In this document: one piece after another, positions 1 to 7,637 of the stretch
Position numbering within the stretch: position 1 is the first letter of the stretch
Layout of the letters: each line of letters begins with the position of its first letter
Origin: an uncultured Ignavibacteria bacterium
GTDB lineage: Bacteria > Bacteroidota > Ignavibacteria > Kapaibacteriales > Kapaibacteriaceae
Assembly: GCA_937870915.1 (NCBI GenBank)
Contig: CALMZQ010000183.1
Location: forward strand, 1-60,316
Direction of reading: 5' to 3'
Length of the DNA stretch: 60,316 nucleotides
Translations under genes and position numbers: made by a program
Notes under the pieces: generated by a model
Told to the model about the DNA's origin: nothing
The model's input: only the letters and a program-made list of their open reading frames with translations
Databases searched by the model: none

Positions 1-19
1 GCTGTTTTGCGTGTTAAGA

Positions 20-56
20 GAAACGCGAGCACTATCCTGGATGGTGCTCGCGTTTC
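20..56. terminator. Hairpin (GAAACGCGAGCAC stem), terminator-like dispersed repeat
   Basis: A perfect 13-bp stem, GAAACGCGAGCAC at 20-32 and its complement at 44-56, encloses an 11-nt loop and is followed by TTCCTTT. It resembles a bidirectional intrinsic terminator. A near-identical hairpin lies at 49687-49723, and both are followed by the same CGTCATCCCGAG repeat, so it belongs to a dispersed element and need not be a private terminator. No gene is visible before it in the window. Confidence 0.6.
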
Positions 57-76
57 TTCCTTTAGATAGAACGGAG

Positions 77-303
77 ACAGCGTCATCCCGAGAAGCGGAG
101 CGACGAGGGATCTGAGAACCAAAAAATGGCGCAGAAAAAGGCAATAACTATTCGATTGACGACACGAACCGGCACCCCTTCTCAGAATGAGAAGGGGCAG
201 GGGGATGAGCCAAGAGTCTTCGTTAATGGATGTAGAGCAGACAGCGTCATCCCAAGAAGCGTAGGGGTACGGCATGCCGTGCCCGGAGCGACGAGGGACC
301 TCG
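77..303. repeat. Intergenic mosaic of dispersed repeats
   Basis: The gene-free start of the window is made of repeat modules. A CGTCATCCCGAG-type element occurs at 81-116. A second copy at about 242-303 is interrupted by the near-palindrome GGGTACGGCATGCCGTGCCC at 265-284. Between them, 164-213 holds a CCCCTTCTCA hairpin (175-184 with 188-197) within about 50 bp that recur almost unchanged at 48264-48313. The open frame at 126-335 consists of these repeats and is not taken as a gene. Confidence 0.7.
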
Positions 304-360
304 TCCCACCCATTAAACCTCCCGCACCGCCATGAGTCCAAGGTCAGCTAAATTGAACTA

Positions 361-987
361 ATGACGTTTGGACAGGAAACCGTGGGCAGCATGGCACTCA
401 TATTGGACAGTGATGCGGACATACTGGACGCGTATCGGACGGGTCAGCAAGACCGTGCGATAACGGCGTTTGTGCGGAAGCATCAGCGGTTTGTCTATAG
501 TGTGGCGTTCCGACAGCTCAGTCATGTTGAGGATGCCCAGGACGCGGCTCAAGAGGTCTTCCTGCGGGCATCTCAGAAATTGGGCGAATTCAAGGGCGAA
601 AGCACGCTCCAAACGTGGCTGTATCGCATCACGGTGAATGTCTGCCTCAACATGCGCAGGAAGAAACGGATCTTGAGCTTCTTTGCCATTGGTGAAGGTG
701 AAGGGGAGAGAGATGTGAAGGGGGCTGATCATTCGCCTGCAACACATGCTGAACAGTCGGAGTTTGAAACGTACTTCCGTACTGTCCTTGCTACGATCCC
801 GCCAAAACAACGCGAAACGTTCTGCATGCGCTATTACGACGAACTGTCCTACGAAGAGATCAGCGCGATCACAGGCACCAGCGAGGGCGCTCTCAAGGCG
901 AACTATCACTGGGCAGTGAAAAAGATCGCTGCTGCCATTCGAACAAGTGAATATTACGAGGAGTGGCTTGATCATGTCAAAGCCTAA
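361..987 (+). CDS. ECF-family RNA polymerase sigma factor
   Basis: Alternative sigma factor directing RNA polymerase to a small regulon. Region 2 is visible at about residues 38-100, with the DAQDAAQEVFLRA block and the TWLYRITVNVCLN motif. Region 4 is at about 140-195, with IPPKQRETFCMRY and the helix-turn-helix around YEEISAITGTSEGALKANYHWA. At 208 residues the length is normal for the family. The start could be the ATG at 361 or the ATG at 391; the second removes ten residues that are not part of the fold, and neither has a strong ribosome-binding site. The next gene starts inside this one, so the two are probably translationally coupled. The group and target promoters cannot be told from sequence. 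Confidence 0.9.
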   Translation: MTFGQETVGSMALILDSDADILDAYRTGQQDRAITAFVRKHQRFVYSVAFRQLSHVEDAQDAAQEVFLRASQKLGEFKGESTLQTWLYRITVNVCLNMRRKKRILSFFAIGEGEGERDVKGADHSPATHAEQSEFETYFRTVLATIPPKQRETFCMRYYDELSYEEISAITGTSEGALKANYHWAVKKIAAAIRTSEYYEEWLDHVKA

Positions 988-1525
988 CAAAACGTTATCT
1001 GCACAAGAAGAACTGCGTGCCTTGCTCGCTGAAGAATTCAGTGAACAGGAATCGAGTGCTCTTGCTTCATCATTTACGCATACTGCGGAACAGATCCACC
1101 GTGAGGCTGATGCAGCTACACGAAACCTGAGTGTGTTCGTCCACGAGGCCCGTCAGCGTGCACATCGTCCTCGACGTGGTCTCTTCCTCGGTTTTGCTGC
1201 AACAGCACTCACAGCAGCCGCAGCAGTGGTCATCGTCCTGCGTGAGGATCCGGTGCCAACACAAGCACCAATTCAACTTCAACCAACAGCTATGAGAACC
1301 GAACACATTGTGGAGCCGGTTGCGTTGCCCACAGTTATTGAAACACCTCAAAGAAAGACTACAGCGCGTAGCGTCTCTACAACGGACGTTGCTGCTATTC
1401 TCGCCGATGCAGAAGAAGAACAGATCATCGAAACGATCACGCAGTCTGTGAGTGAGTCCGCAACGTGGACACTTCAGGATTCTGACGTAGACGTTCTACT
1501 GGGAGTACAGAACAATGGTCTCTAA
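974..1525 (+). CDS. Single-pass membrane protein, probable anti-sigma factor
   Basis: Encodes 183 residues. The ATG at 974 overlaps the end of the sigma gene by 14 nt, as expected for an anti-sigma partner. The N-terminal ~55 residues are polar and helical (AQEELRALLAEEF) and would lie in the cytoplasm. One transmembrane segment follows at about residues 57-75 (GLFLGFAATALTAAAAVVIVL). A Pro/Thr-rich linker and an acidic C-terminal region lie beyond it, probably in the periplasm. No zinc-binding HxxxCxxC anti-sigma motif is visible. The assignment rests on position and topology, not on a recognised domain. Confidence 0.65.
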   Translation: MSKPNKTLSAQEELRALLAEEFSEQESSALASSFTHTAEQIHREADAATRNLSVFVHEARQRAHRPRRGLFLGFAATALTAAAAVVIVLREDPVPTQAPIQLQPTAMRTEHIVEPVALPTVIETPQRKTTARSVSTTDVAAILADAEEEQIIETITQSVSESATWTLQDSDVDVLLGVQNNGL

Positions 1526-1994
1526 ACTCACGATCATTCTAACGTTGGTCATGCTGGGCACGACCACGGTTGTTGCCCAAGACGATGACTTCGATGGTCC
1601 GCCCCCTCGCGAAAGGATGATGCAGAAGATCGAAGACCTTCGCAAGATGAGATTGCTCGACGTCCTTAACCTGCAAGGTGATCAGGTGGAGAAGTTCTTC
1701 TCCGCCTACAATCGCTATCAGGGGGCTGTGATCAATGCCAAAAAGGACCTCGATCGCAAGGCCATCGACCTTCGTGAAGCAACGGAGTCTGGTGCCGAAG
1801 AGTCTGTTCTGAAGTCTAAGACAGAAGCCGTGCTTGCAGCTATGGAGGCATTTGAACAGGCAATCAATAAACGTCACGCAGATGTGAAACCGCTGCTTAG
1901 TGTTCGTCAATACGCAACCTACATTGCCTTTGAAGCACGGTTCCAAGAAGAGCTTACGCGACTCATCATGCAGCGAGCACGGAAGTCCCGATGA
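1515..1994 (+). CDS. Spy/CpxP-like periplasmic protein
   Basis: Encodes 159 residues with a clear signal peptide (about residues 1-21, ending VVAQ before DDDFDG). The mature part is almost all charged helix, with the LLDVLNLQGDQVEKFFSAY segment resembling the LTxxQ repeat of Spy/CpxP/zinc-resistance-associated proteins, and RMMQKIEDLRKMR before it. Such proteins act as periplasmic chaperones or envelope-stress sensors. The start overlaps the preceding stop codon by 11 nt, so sigma factor, membrane protein and this protein form one operon, suggesting an envelope-stress module. Function is inferred from fold type and context. Confidence 0.65.
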   Translation: MVSKLTIILTLVMLGTTTVVAQDDDFDGPPPRERMMQKIEDLRKMRLLDVLNLQGDQVEKFFSAYNRYQGAVINAKKDLDRKAIDLREATESGAEESVLKSKTEAVLAAMEAFEQAINKRHADVKPLLSVRQYATYIAFEARFQEELTRLIMQRARKSR

Positions 1995-2032
1995 AGAATC
2001 GAGTCAGTTCTTTCTCACATTGACCTACAGTA

Positions 2033-5000
2033 TCATCGTTCCGTGTCGATCAATACGTTTGCTTCGCCAAACGTAGAGCAGAGGAAGGCTGTATTCTCCT
2101 TTGATGTCTTGATCTTCATCATCGAGGAATATTGTCGCTTTCCATCCGGACGCATTACTACAAAGGAGAGGCTGTCCTCTGCGTCTGACGTGTTACAGCG
2201 ATCCTTGAGCTTGGCGAGTTGCTCATCGCTCACAGCATCAGGCCTGATACATACAACGTATCCCCTGGAAAACTTCTTTTCTGCCTGTTCCAACGTGAGC
2301 ACGTCATCAACCACCATCTTCACAGTGTCTCCGCTGATCTCACATTTGCCCATCATCACCACTACGGTGTCGGGCTTGAGCAACTCAGCAAACTGTTTGT
2401 ACTTGTCGCTCCAGAAAATACACTCAACCGAACCGGTGTATTGTTCAACCTTTACAAACGCAATGGTATTCTCGCGCTTATCCAATTTTGTACGGATATC
2501 GCTGATGAGCCCACAAAGTCGCGTCTGTGAACCGGTCTTCTCAGGATCGAGTTTCGACAACAACAGCGTGCTGAAAGATTGCACCGCAAGGGCATATTCC
2601 TGAAGCGGATGCCCGGATATATAGAAGCTCAGGTAGTCGCGTTCCTTGCGAAGCCGTTCTCGTTCCGGCCATGGTTCCATACGCGGAAGTGCCGGCTCTT
2701 TTGGACGTTCAATATCCTCTGTGCCAAAGAGTCCGCCGGAACTCGATAGAGCATCGTCTTGCACTTGTGATGCATAATGAAGCGCAGTATCGATCACCGA
2801 AAACAACTGTGCACGGTGACCATGTTTGAGTGTGTCAAAGGCACCGGAACACACCAGTGCTTCCAGAACACGTTTGTTCACAACCTTCTTTTCTACTCGA
2901 GCAGCAAAGTCAAACATCGAGGTGAAGGGGGCTTCTCGTCGCGCTTCAACAATAGCCTCCACCGCAGAGATCCCCACGGTCTTGATGCCTGCCATGCCAA
3001 AGTAGATCACGTTCTTATCGGCAACAAAGGTGGCCATCGACCTATTCACGTCCGGCGGAAGGACGTTGATGTTGAATCTCTTCGCTTCGTCGATCAGCGT
3101 GACGATCTTATTCTGATCGCTTAACTCCGCCGTCATATTCGCTGCAAGGAACTCGGCAGGGTAGTGCACCTTAAGCCAGGCTGTTTGGAAGGCCAAATAG
3201 GCGTAGGCCGCTGAGTGTGATTTGTTAAAGCCGTAGGCAGCGAACTTCTGGATAAGGTCGAAGATCTCCGTGGCAAGAGCTTCGTCGATGTTTGCGTGGG
3301 TCTTCGCCCCTTCCACAAACTTGGATCGCTGCTCGGACATCGACTTCTCGTCCTTCTTTCCCATGGCCCGGCGCATCACGTCGGACTGAGCAAGGGTGAA
3401 TCCGGCAAGGGTCTGTACGAGCTGCATCACCTGTTCTTGATAGACAATGATGCCATAGGTCTTGTTGAGGATCGGCTCCATGAGCGGGTGCAGATACTCG
3501 ATCGGCTTACGTCCGTTCTTTCGGTCGATGAAGTCCGGGATATTACCCATCGGACCCGGACGATAGAGGGCGTTCATGGCGATGAGGTCATCAAGCACTG
3601 TTGGCTTGAGTTCTCTCAGGGCCTTCTGCATCGGGTCGGATTCGAACTGGAACACAGCCTGTGTCTGACCACGTGCAAACAGCTCATACGTTGCCGGATC
3701 GTCGAAATCTATCGTGTCGATGTCTACGTCAAGGCCATGATTGCGCTTGATCTGCTCGAGTGTTTCGTCGATGATACTGAGCGTGCGCAGGCCCAAGAAG
3801 TCCATCTTCAACAGTCCGGCCTCCTCGAGGTCCTTCATGTTGTATTGGGTAGCGGACTCAGTGGTAGGGGTCTTGTAGACCGGAACGAAGTCGCTGATAG
3901 GACCCGGAGCGATAACCACACCCGCGGCATGCAACGAGGCATTACGAGCAAATCCCTCAAGCGTGAGGGCATAGCTGATCATGTCTTTCAGCTTTGGATC
4001 GTCCGACGTTTTCAACCACCGTAGTTCGGGCAGTTCCAGTGCATCCTTCAGGGAGTGGACCTTGCCGAGGATCACCGGGATTTTATCCGTGATGCTGTTG
4101 ATGGTGGCAAGATCGATCCCCATCACGCGGCCAACATCCTTAAGTACTGCCCGCGACGAAAGGGTACCGAAGGTAATGATCTGAGCTACAGAGTCGGCGC
4201 CGTATTTCTCCTTGACGTATTCGATCACACGTTCACGCTTGTCATCTGAGAAGTCAACGTCGATATCGGGCATCGATACGCGATCCGGATTCAAGAACCG
4301 CTCAAAGAGCAGGTCGTACTTCAACGGATCAATGTCCGTGATACGTAATGCATAGGCAATCAACGATCCCGCTGCCGAGCCGCGACCCGGTCCAACACGT
4401 ACACCCATTTCCCGTGCTGCTCGAATGAAGTCCCACACAATGAGGAAGTATCCCGCATATCCCATGCGTTTGATTACGTTCAGCTCAAATCCTACACGAT
4501 CCAGGATCTCATTCGTAAGAATAGGGAAGCGTTCATCAAGCCCCTTCATCGTTAGTTCTTCGAGGTAGTCCTCTAACGTTGTAGCGTCGCTCTCCTCAGG
4601 GATGGGGAACTTGGGAAGCTGCAGTTCCGTGGGGATCGTCAGATCCACCTTGTCTGCGATCTCTTGTGTGGACTCGATACCTTCGGCAAAGTCTTTAAAG
4701 AGATCCTTCATCTGTTGCTGCGTCTTGAGGTACATCTCCGGTACCTTATAGCGCAGGTCTGTTCGCACATCAAATGATCCGTCGCGAGAGAAGGACGTGT
4801 CCTTGTTGATGTGCAGCAATACATTGTGAGCTACGGCATCTTCTTTCTTGACGTAGTGTGCGTCATTGGAGACCACCAAGCGAATGCCGAGCTCTTTGGC
4901 GAGTCGGGGAGCGAACTCTAGGACATGACGATCTTCAGGGAGACCATGATCTTGAAGTTCGATGTAGAAGTCCTCACCAAAAATCTCTTTCAGTGTAATC

Positions 5001-5485
5001 GCATTCCGTCGAGCCGTTGCTTCGTCACCGGCCAACATCGGGGCGTTAATAGGTCCGGCCAAACAAGCTGATGTAGCGATCAGCCCCTCATGATACTCGC
5101 GTAGCAAGTCCATATCGATACGCGGCTTGTAGTAATAGCCGGCCGTATGACCGATCGAGGTGAGTTTGATGAGATTGCGATATCCCGTTTCGTTCTTTGC
5201 CAACAACACCAGGTGGTAGTAATTGCGCTTCTTTCCGGCGTCTTGCACCTTCTCGCGATCTGTGTGTTTCTTCACAGCAATGTAGACCTCGCAGCCGATG
5301 ATCGGCTTCACTCCGGCCTTTTTTGCCTTCTTATAGAACTCAAAACATCCAAACATCACACCGTGATCTGTTATCGCAAGAGCCTTTTGTCCGTCCTTAA
5401 CGGCAGCATCGATCATGCTTTGCGGACTGGCTGCCGCATCGAGAAGGGAAAAGTGTGTGTGGTTGTGAAGGTGAACGAAGCTCAT
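2033..5485 (-). CDS. dnaE: DNA polymerase III subunit alpha
   Basis: Replicative DNA polymerase catalytic subunit, 1150 residues, close to the family norm. The start chosen is the ATG at 5485, giving MSFVHLHNHTHFSLLD; a longer frame to 5578 would overlap the upstream gene. The N-terminal PHP domain keeps HLHNHTHFS and ITDHG. The polymerase core has GPGRGSAAGSL at about residue 363 and the catalytic PDIDVDFSD at about 405. A helix-hairpin-helix region (VLEALVCSGAFDTL) and a C-terminal OB fold (from about 985, RLCGLISDIRTKLDKREN) follow. It starts 1 nt after the stop of the PHA-system gene, so the pair is probably co-translated. No clear terminator separates it from the convergent gene ending at 1994. 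Confidence 0.97.
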   Translation of the reverse strand: MSFVHLHNHTHFSLLDAAASPQSMIDAAVKDGQKALAITDHGVMFGCFEFYKKAKKAGVKPIIGCEVYIAVKKHTDREKVQDAGKKRNYYHLVLLAKNETGYRNLIKLTSIGHTAGYYYKPRIDMDLLREYHEGLIATSACLAGPINAPMLAGDEATARRNAITLKEIFGEDFYIELQDHGLPEDRHVLEFAPRLAKELGIRLVVSNDAHYVKKEDAVAHNVLLHINKDTSFSRDGSFDVRTDLRYKVPEMYLKTQQQMKDLFKDFAEGIESTQEIADKVDLTIPTELQLPKFPIPEESDATTLEDYLEELTMKGLDERFPILTNEILDRVGFELNVIKRMGYAGYFLIVWDFIRAAREMGVRVGPGRGSAAGSLIAYALRITDIDPLKYDLLFERFLNPDRVSMPDIDVDFSDDKRERVIEYVKEKYGADSVAQIITFGTLSSRAVLKDVGRVMGIDLATINSITDKIPVILGKVHSLKDALELPELRWLKTSDDPKLKDMISYALTLEGFARNASLHAAGVVIAPGPISDFVPVYKTPTTESATQYNMKDLEEAGLLKMDFLGLRTLSIIDETLEQIKRNHGLDVDIDTIDFDDPATYELFARGQTQAVFQFESDPMQKALRELKPTVLDDLIAMNALYRPGPMGNIPDFIDRKNGRKPIEYLHPLMEPILNKTYGIIVYQEQVMQLVQTLAGFTLAQSDVMRRAMGKKDEKSMSEQRSKFVEGAKTHANIDEALATEIFDLIQKFAAYGFNKSHSAAYAYLAFQTAWLKVHYPAEFLAANMTAELSDQNKIVTLIDEAKRFNINVLPPDVNRSMATFVADKNVIYFGMAGIKTVGISAVEAIVEARREAPFTSMFDFAARVEKKVVNKRVLEALVCSGAFDTLKHGHRAQLFSVIDTALHYASQVQDDALSSSGGLFGTEDIERPKEPALPRMEPWPERERLRKERDYLSFYISGHPLQEYALAVQSFSTLLLSKLDPEKTGSQTRLCGLISDIRTKLDKRENTIAFVKVEQYTGSVECIFWSDKYKQFAELLKPDTVVVMMGKCEISGDTVKMVVDDVLTLEQAEKKFSRGYVVCIRPDAVSDEQLAKLKDRCNTSDAEDSLSFVVMRPDGKRQYSSMMKIKTSKENTAFLCSTFGEANVLIDTER

Positions 5486-5486
5486 G

Positions 5487-5768
5487 TTATTCCCCGAGTC
5501 GCTGTAGCTGTTTTCCGAGGGCTTCCTCGATCTGTCCCTTTGCTGCGGAACCGAACAATGATAGCTCGATGTGCACAATTACACGACCATGTTCAAGGGT
5601 GATGGTCCCATGGCCCAATTTCCCCTTTGCATGGAGAACATTGCCTTCCCAGCGGTGGTCATCGAGTAAAAGTGCGAGCTCCGGCCTGCTCAACAGCTTA
5701 CTGTCAATGGAGTGGCGCATTTCTACCACTGTTTTCTTTGTTTCGATCGTCTGGTGGATGGTTGCCAT
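5487..5768 (-). CDS. Polyhydroxyalkanoic acid system family protein
   Basis: A 93-residue soluble protein matching the PHA_gran_rgn family (putative polyhydroxyalkanoic acid system proteins). The diagnostic stretch is present: DHRWEGNVLHAKGKLGHG, then a beta-rich region with VIVHIELSLFGSAAKGQIE and a C-terminal amphipathic helix. The N-terminal MATIHQTIETKKT also fits. The biochemical role of the family is not established. It sits 1 nt upstream of dnaE and is divergent from the methyltransferase gene at 5921. No PHA synthase is present in the window, so the family name should not be read as proof of PHA metabolism. Confidence 0.75.
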   Translation of the reverse strand: MATIHQTIETKKTVVEMRHSIDSKLLSRPELALLLDDHRWEGNVLHAKGKLGHGTITLEHGRVIVHIELSLFGSAAKGQIEEALGKQLQRLGE

Positions 5769-5920
5769 AGGTAGGGGTGTTTGTCGTATTTGTAACAGCG
5801 GTGAGACGAAATAGGGGGCGAATCCTTGCTTCTGTCGATAAAAAAATGACGGTTTCGAAGGCCGAATCCCGTATTCTTACAACTTCCAAGCAAATTACTC
5901 TCTATCGAAGAAAGCAGCAT

Positions 5921-7081
5921 ATGGCGTCAAACGTCCCCCTGTCGAAGAACATTCTGGATCTCGTGGTTGTCCGCGACCCGAAGGTAAAATCGCGCTACAA
6001 GAACGGCCAGAAGACCCCGATCACGAACTTCATCGAAGACTACATGAACGGTCGGGTCGACGTAACGGTAGACGTTCAAACACTGTTGCAGAGTCGGGAA
6101 GCATACTTCAACTACGACATCGTAGGCCACCATATCGGCTTCATCTTCAACAAGTTCATTCCGCAGCTTGCCATCCACTCAAAAAAGCAGGATGAGCGCA
6201 TCGTACGTGATCACTATGATCGTCGTAACGACTTCTTCAAGGGTTTCCTTGGAGAGCGTATGATCTACACGTCGGCCTTCTACAAGGACGGCAACGAAAC
6301 TCTCACACAAGCACAAGACAACAAGCTTAACCTTGTCAGCCAAAAGCTCCAACTCAAGAAGGGCGAACGCCTGCTTGATATCGGTTGCGGTTGGGGAACG
6401 CTTGTTGCACATACGGCGAAGTACTTCGGAACGGACTCCACCGGTATTTCCATCGCACAAGCCGGCGTAGATCACGGTAATGCACAGATCGCCGAATGGG
6501 GCGTGAAGGATTCAGCACGTTGCCTTCGTATGGACTACCGAGCTATTCCACAAGACAAGTACGACAAGATCACCTGTCTGGAAATGGCTGAGCACGTAGG
6601 TGTGAAGTATTTCCAACGTTTTATGAATCAAATCGCCGGACTCCTCAAGGACGATGGTTTATTCTACCTTCAGATCGCCGGACTCAAGGCTGGTATTCAC
6701 AAAGAGTCGCTCATCTGGGGCGCCTTCATGAATGAATACATCTTCCCAGGTGCCGATGCCAGCATGCCTCTATCCTTCGTTGTCGCACGTTTGGAGAAGG
6801 CCGGCTTCGAGATCCACAGTGTTGAGAATGTTGGTATTCACTACTCGCAAACCATCCAACAATGGTATGACAATTGGATGATCAACCGCGACGCTGTCTA
6901 TGACGAGTATGGTCAGTGGTGGTACCGTTGTTGGGAGATCTTCCTCGGTTGGTCTGTAGACATTGCTAAGCAAGGAAATTCAACTGCTTTCCAGATCGTC
7001 TGCAACAAGAACATGGAAAAGTTCGATCGCCGCCGTTGGATCGGTGGCGTCAACATGGGAGAATTCGACTTCAAAGGGTAA
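5921..7081 (+). CDS. Cyclopropane-fatty-acyl-phospholipid synthase family methyltransferase
   Basis: SAM-dependent methyltransferase of 386 residues, starting at MASNVPLSK. An N-terminal lipid-binding region precedes DHYDRRNDFFKGFLGERMIYTSAF, the CFA-synthase signature. The SAM-binding loop is LLDIGCGWGTLVAHTA, followed by GISIAQAG and the CLEMAEHVG motif. The C-terminal part has the NRDAVYDEYG and RRWEIF-like patterns of the family. Known members add a methylene or methyl group to unsaturated acyl chains of membrane lipids. The exact product (cyclopropane or methyl-branched) cannot be decided. The frame extends upstream to 5777, but the added residues look non-coding. The following gene begins 5 nt after the stop. 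Confidence 0.85.
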   Translation: MASNVPLSKNILDLVVVRDPKVKSRYKNGQKTPITNFIEDYMNGRVDVTVDVQTLLQSREAYFNYDIVGHHIGFIFNKFIPQLAIHSKKQDERIVRDHYDRRNDFFKGFLGERMIYTSAFYKDGNETLTQAQDNKLNLVSQKLQLKKGERLLDIGCGWGTLVAHTAKYFGTDSTGISIAQAGVDHGNAQIAEWGVKDSARCLRMDYRAIPQDKYDKITCLEMAEHVGVKYFQRFMNQIAGLLKDDGLFYLQIAGLKAGIHKESLIWGAFMNEYIFPGADASMPLSFVVARLEKAGFEIHSVENVGIHYSQTIQQWYDNWMINRDAVYDEYGQWWYRCWEIFLGWSVDIAKQGNSTAFQIVCNKNMEKFDRRRWIGGVNMGEFDFKG

Positions 7082-7086
7082 GGGGC

Positions 7087-7479
7087 ATGGCAAAAGCCGA
7101 ACTCAAAACGAAACAAACGGAGCTCTCCGTATCTGACTTTTTAGCGCGCATTCCCAACGAGGGAATGCGCGCTGATTGTTTAACCGTACTCGAGCTCATG
7201 AAGAAACTCACAAAATGTGAGCCCAAGATGTGGGGACCAAGCATCGTCGGCTTCGGTACCCTCCACCTCAAGTACGCCTCCGGCCGAGAACTCGACTGGT
7301 TTCCTATGGGCTTCTCACCCCGCGCCGCAAATCTTACGCTCTACCTCCACGGCGGTTTCGAACAACATCAAGACCTCCTCGCCAAGCTCGGCAAATTCAA
7401 AGCCGGCAAAGGCTGCCTCTACGTCAAGAAACTCGCAGATATCGATATGAAGGTGCTCCAGCAGTTACTCAGTTACTAG
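7087..7479 (+). CDS. DUF1801 domain protein
   Basis: A 130-residue soluble protein of the DUF1801/YdhG-like family, recognised by WGPSIVGFGTLHLKYASG, the aromatic DWFPMGFSPR segment, NLTLYLHGGF and the C-terminal KGCLYVKKLADID. The function of the family is unknown. The ATG at 7087 follows AAGGGG. The gene lies 5 nt after the methyltransferase gene and is probably co-transcribed with it. Its last residues, QLLSY, and the TAG stop are encoded by the first two units of the AGTTAC tandem repeat that continues downstream. Confidence 0.8.
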   Translation: MAKAELKTKQTELSVSDFLARIPNEGMRADCLTVLELMKKLTKCEPKMWGPSIVGFGTLHLKYASGRELDWFPMGFSPRAANLTLYLHGGFEQHQDLLAKLGKFKAGKGCLYVKKLADIDMKVLQQLLSY

Positions 7480-7560
7480 TTACTAGTTACTAGTTACTAG
7501 TTACCAGTTACTAGTTACCAGTTACTAGTTACCAGTTACCAGTTACCAGTTACTAGTTAC
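7463..7560. repeat. AGTTACY heptamer tandem repeat (14 units)
   Basis: Fourteen copies of AGTTAC occur between 7463 and 7560. The first unit is 8 bp; from 7471 on the spacing is a strict 7 bp with T or C as the seventh base. Because 7 is not a multiple of 3 the array carries stop codons in all reading frames. The first two units encode the end and stop codon of the DUF1801 gene. A related inverted array lies before the tmRNA gene. There are no spacers, so this is not CRISPR. Confidence 0.9.
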
Positions 7561-7567
7561 GGGGTTA

Positions 7568-7637
7568 CATTAGCACATTAGCACACTAGCACACTAACAA
7601 TCTAGCACTCTAACAATCTAGCACTCTAACAATCTAA
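7568..7637. repeat. CTARCA octamer tandem repeat (about 8 units)
   Basis: Directly after the AGTTAC array comes a second, unrelated array with 8-bp spacing: units such as TTAGCACA, CTAGCACA, CTAACAAT and CTAGCACT. It lies between the convergent DUF1801 and phnE genes. Its last unit (CTAAC, 7633-7637) contains the complement of the phnE stop codon. The same octamer family occurs at 44784-44835 and in a short form at the phnC/phnE junction. Confidence 0.88.

Noticed and set aside
126..335. Open frame of 69 codons at the window start
   Set aside because: It is built from dispersed repeat modules, has no ribosome-binding site or recognisable protein features, and its repeats recur in non-coding places.
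3296..4024. 242-codon frame opposite dnaE
   Set aside because: It lies wholly antisense to conserved polymerase motifs; composition follows from the dnaE codons. Many similar shadows exist in the window.
7463..7637. CRISPR-like look of the tandem arrays
   Set aside because: Units are 7-8 bp with no spacers and no cas genes nearby.
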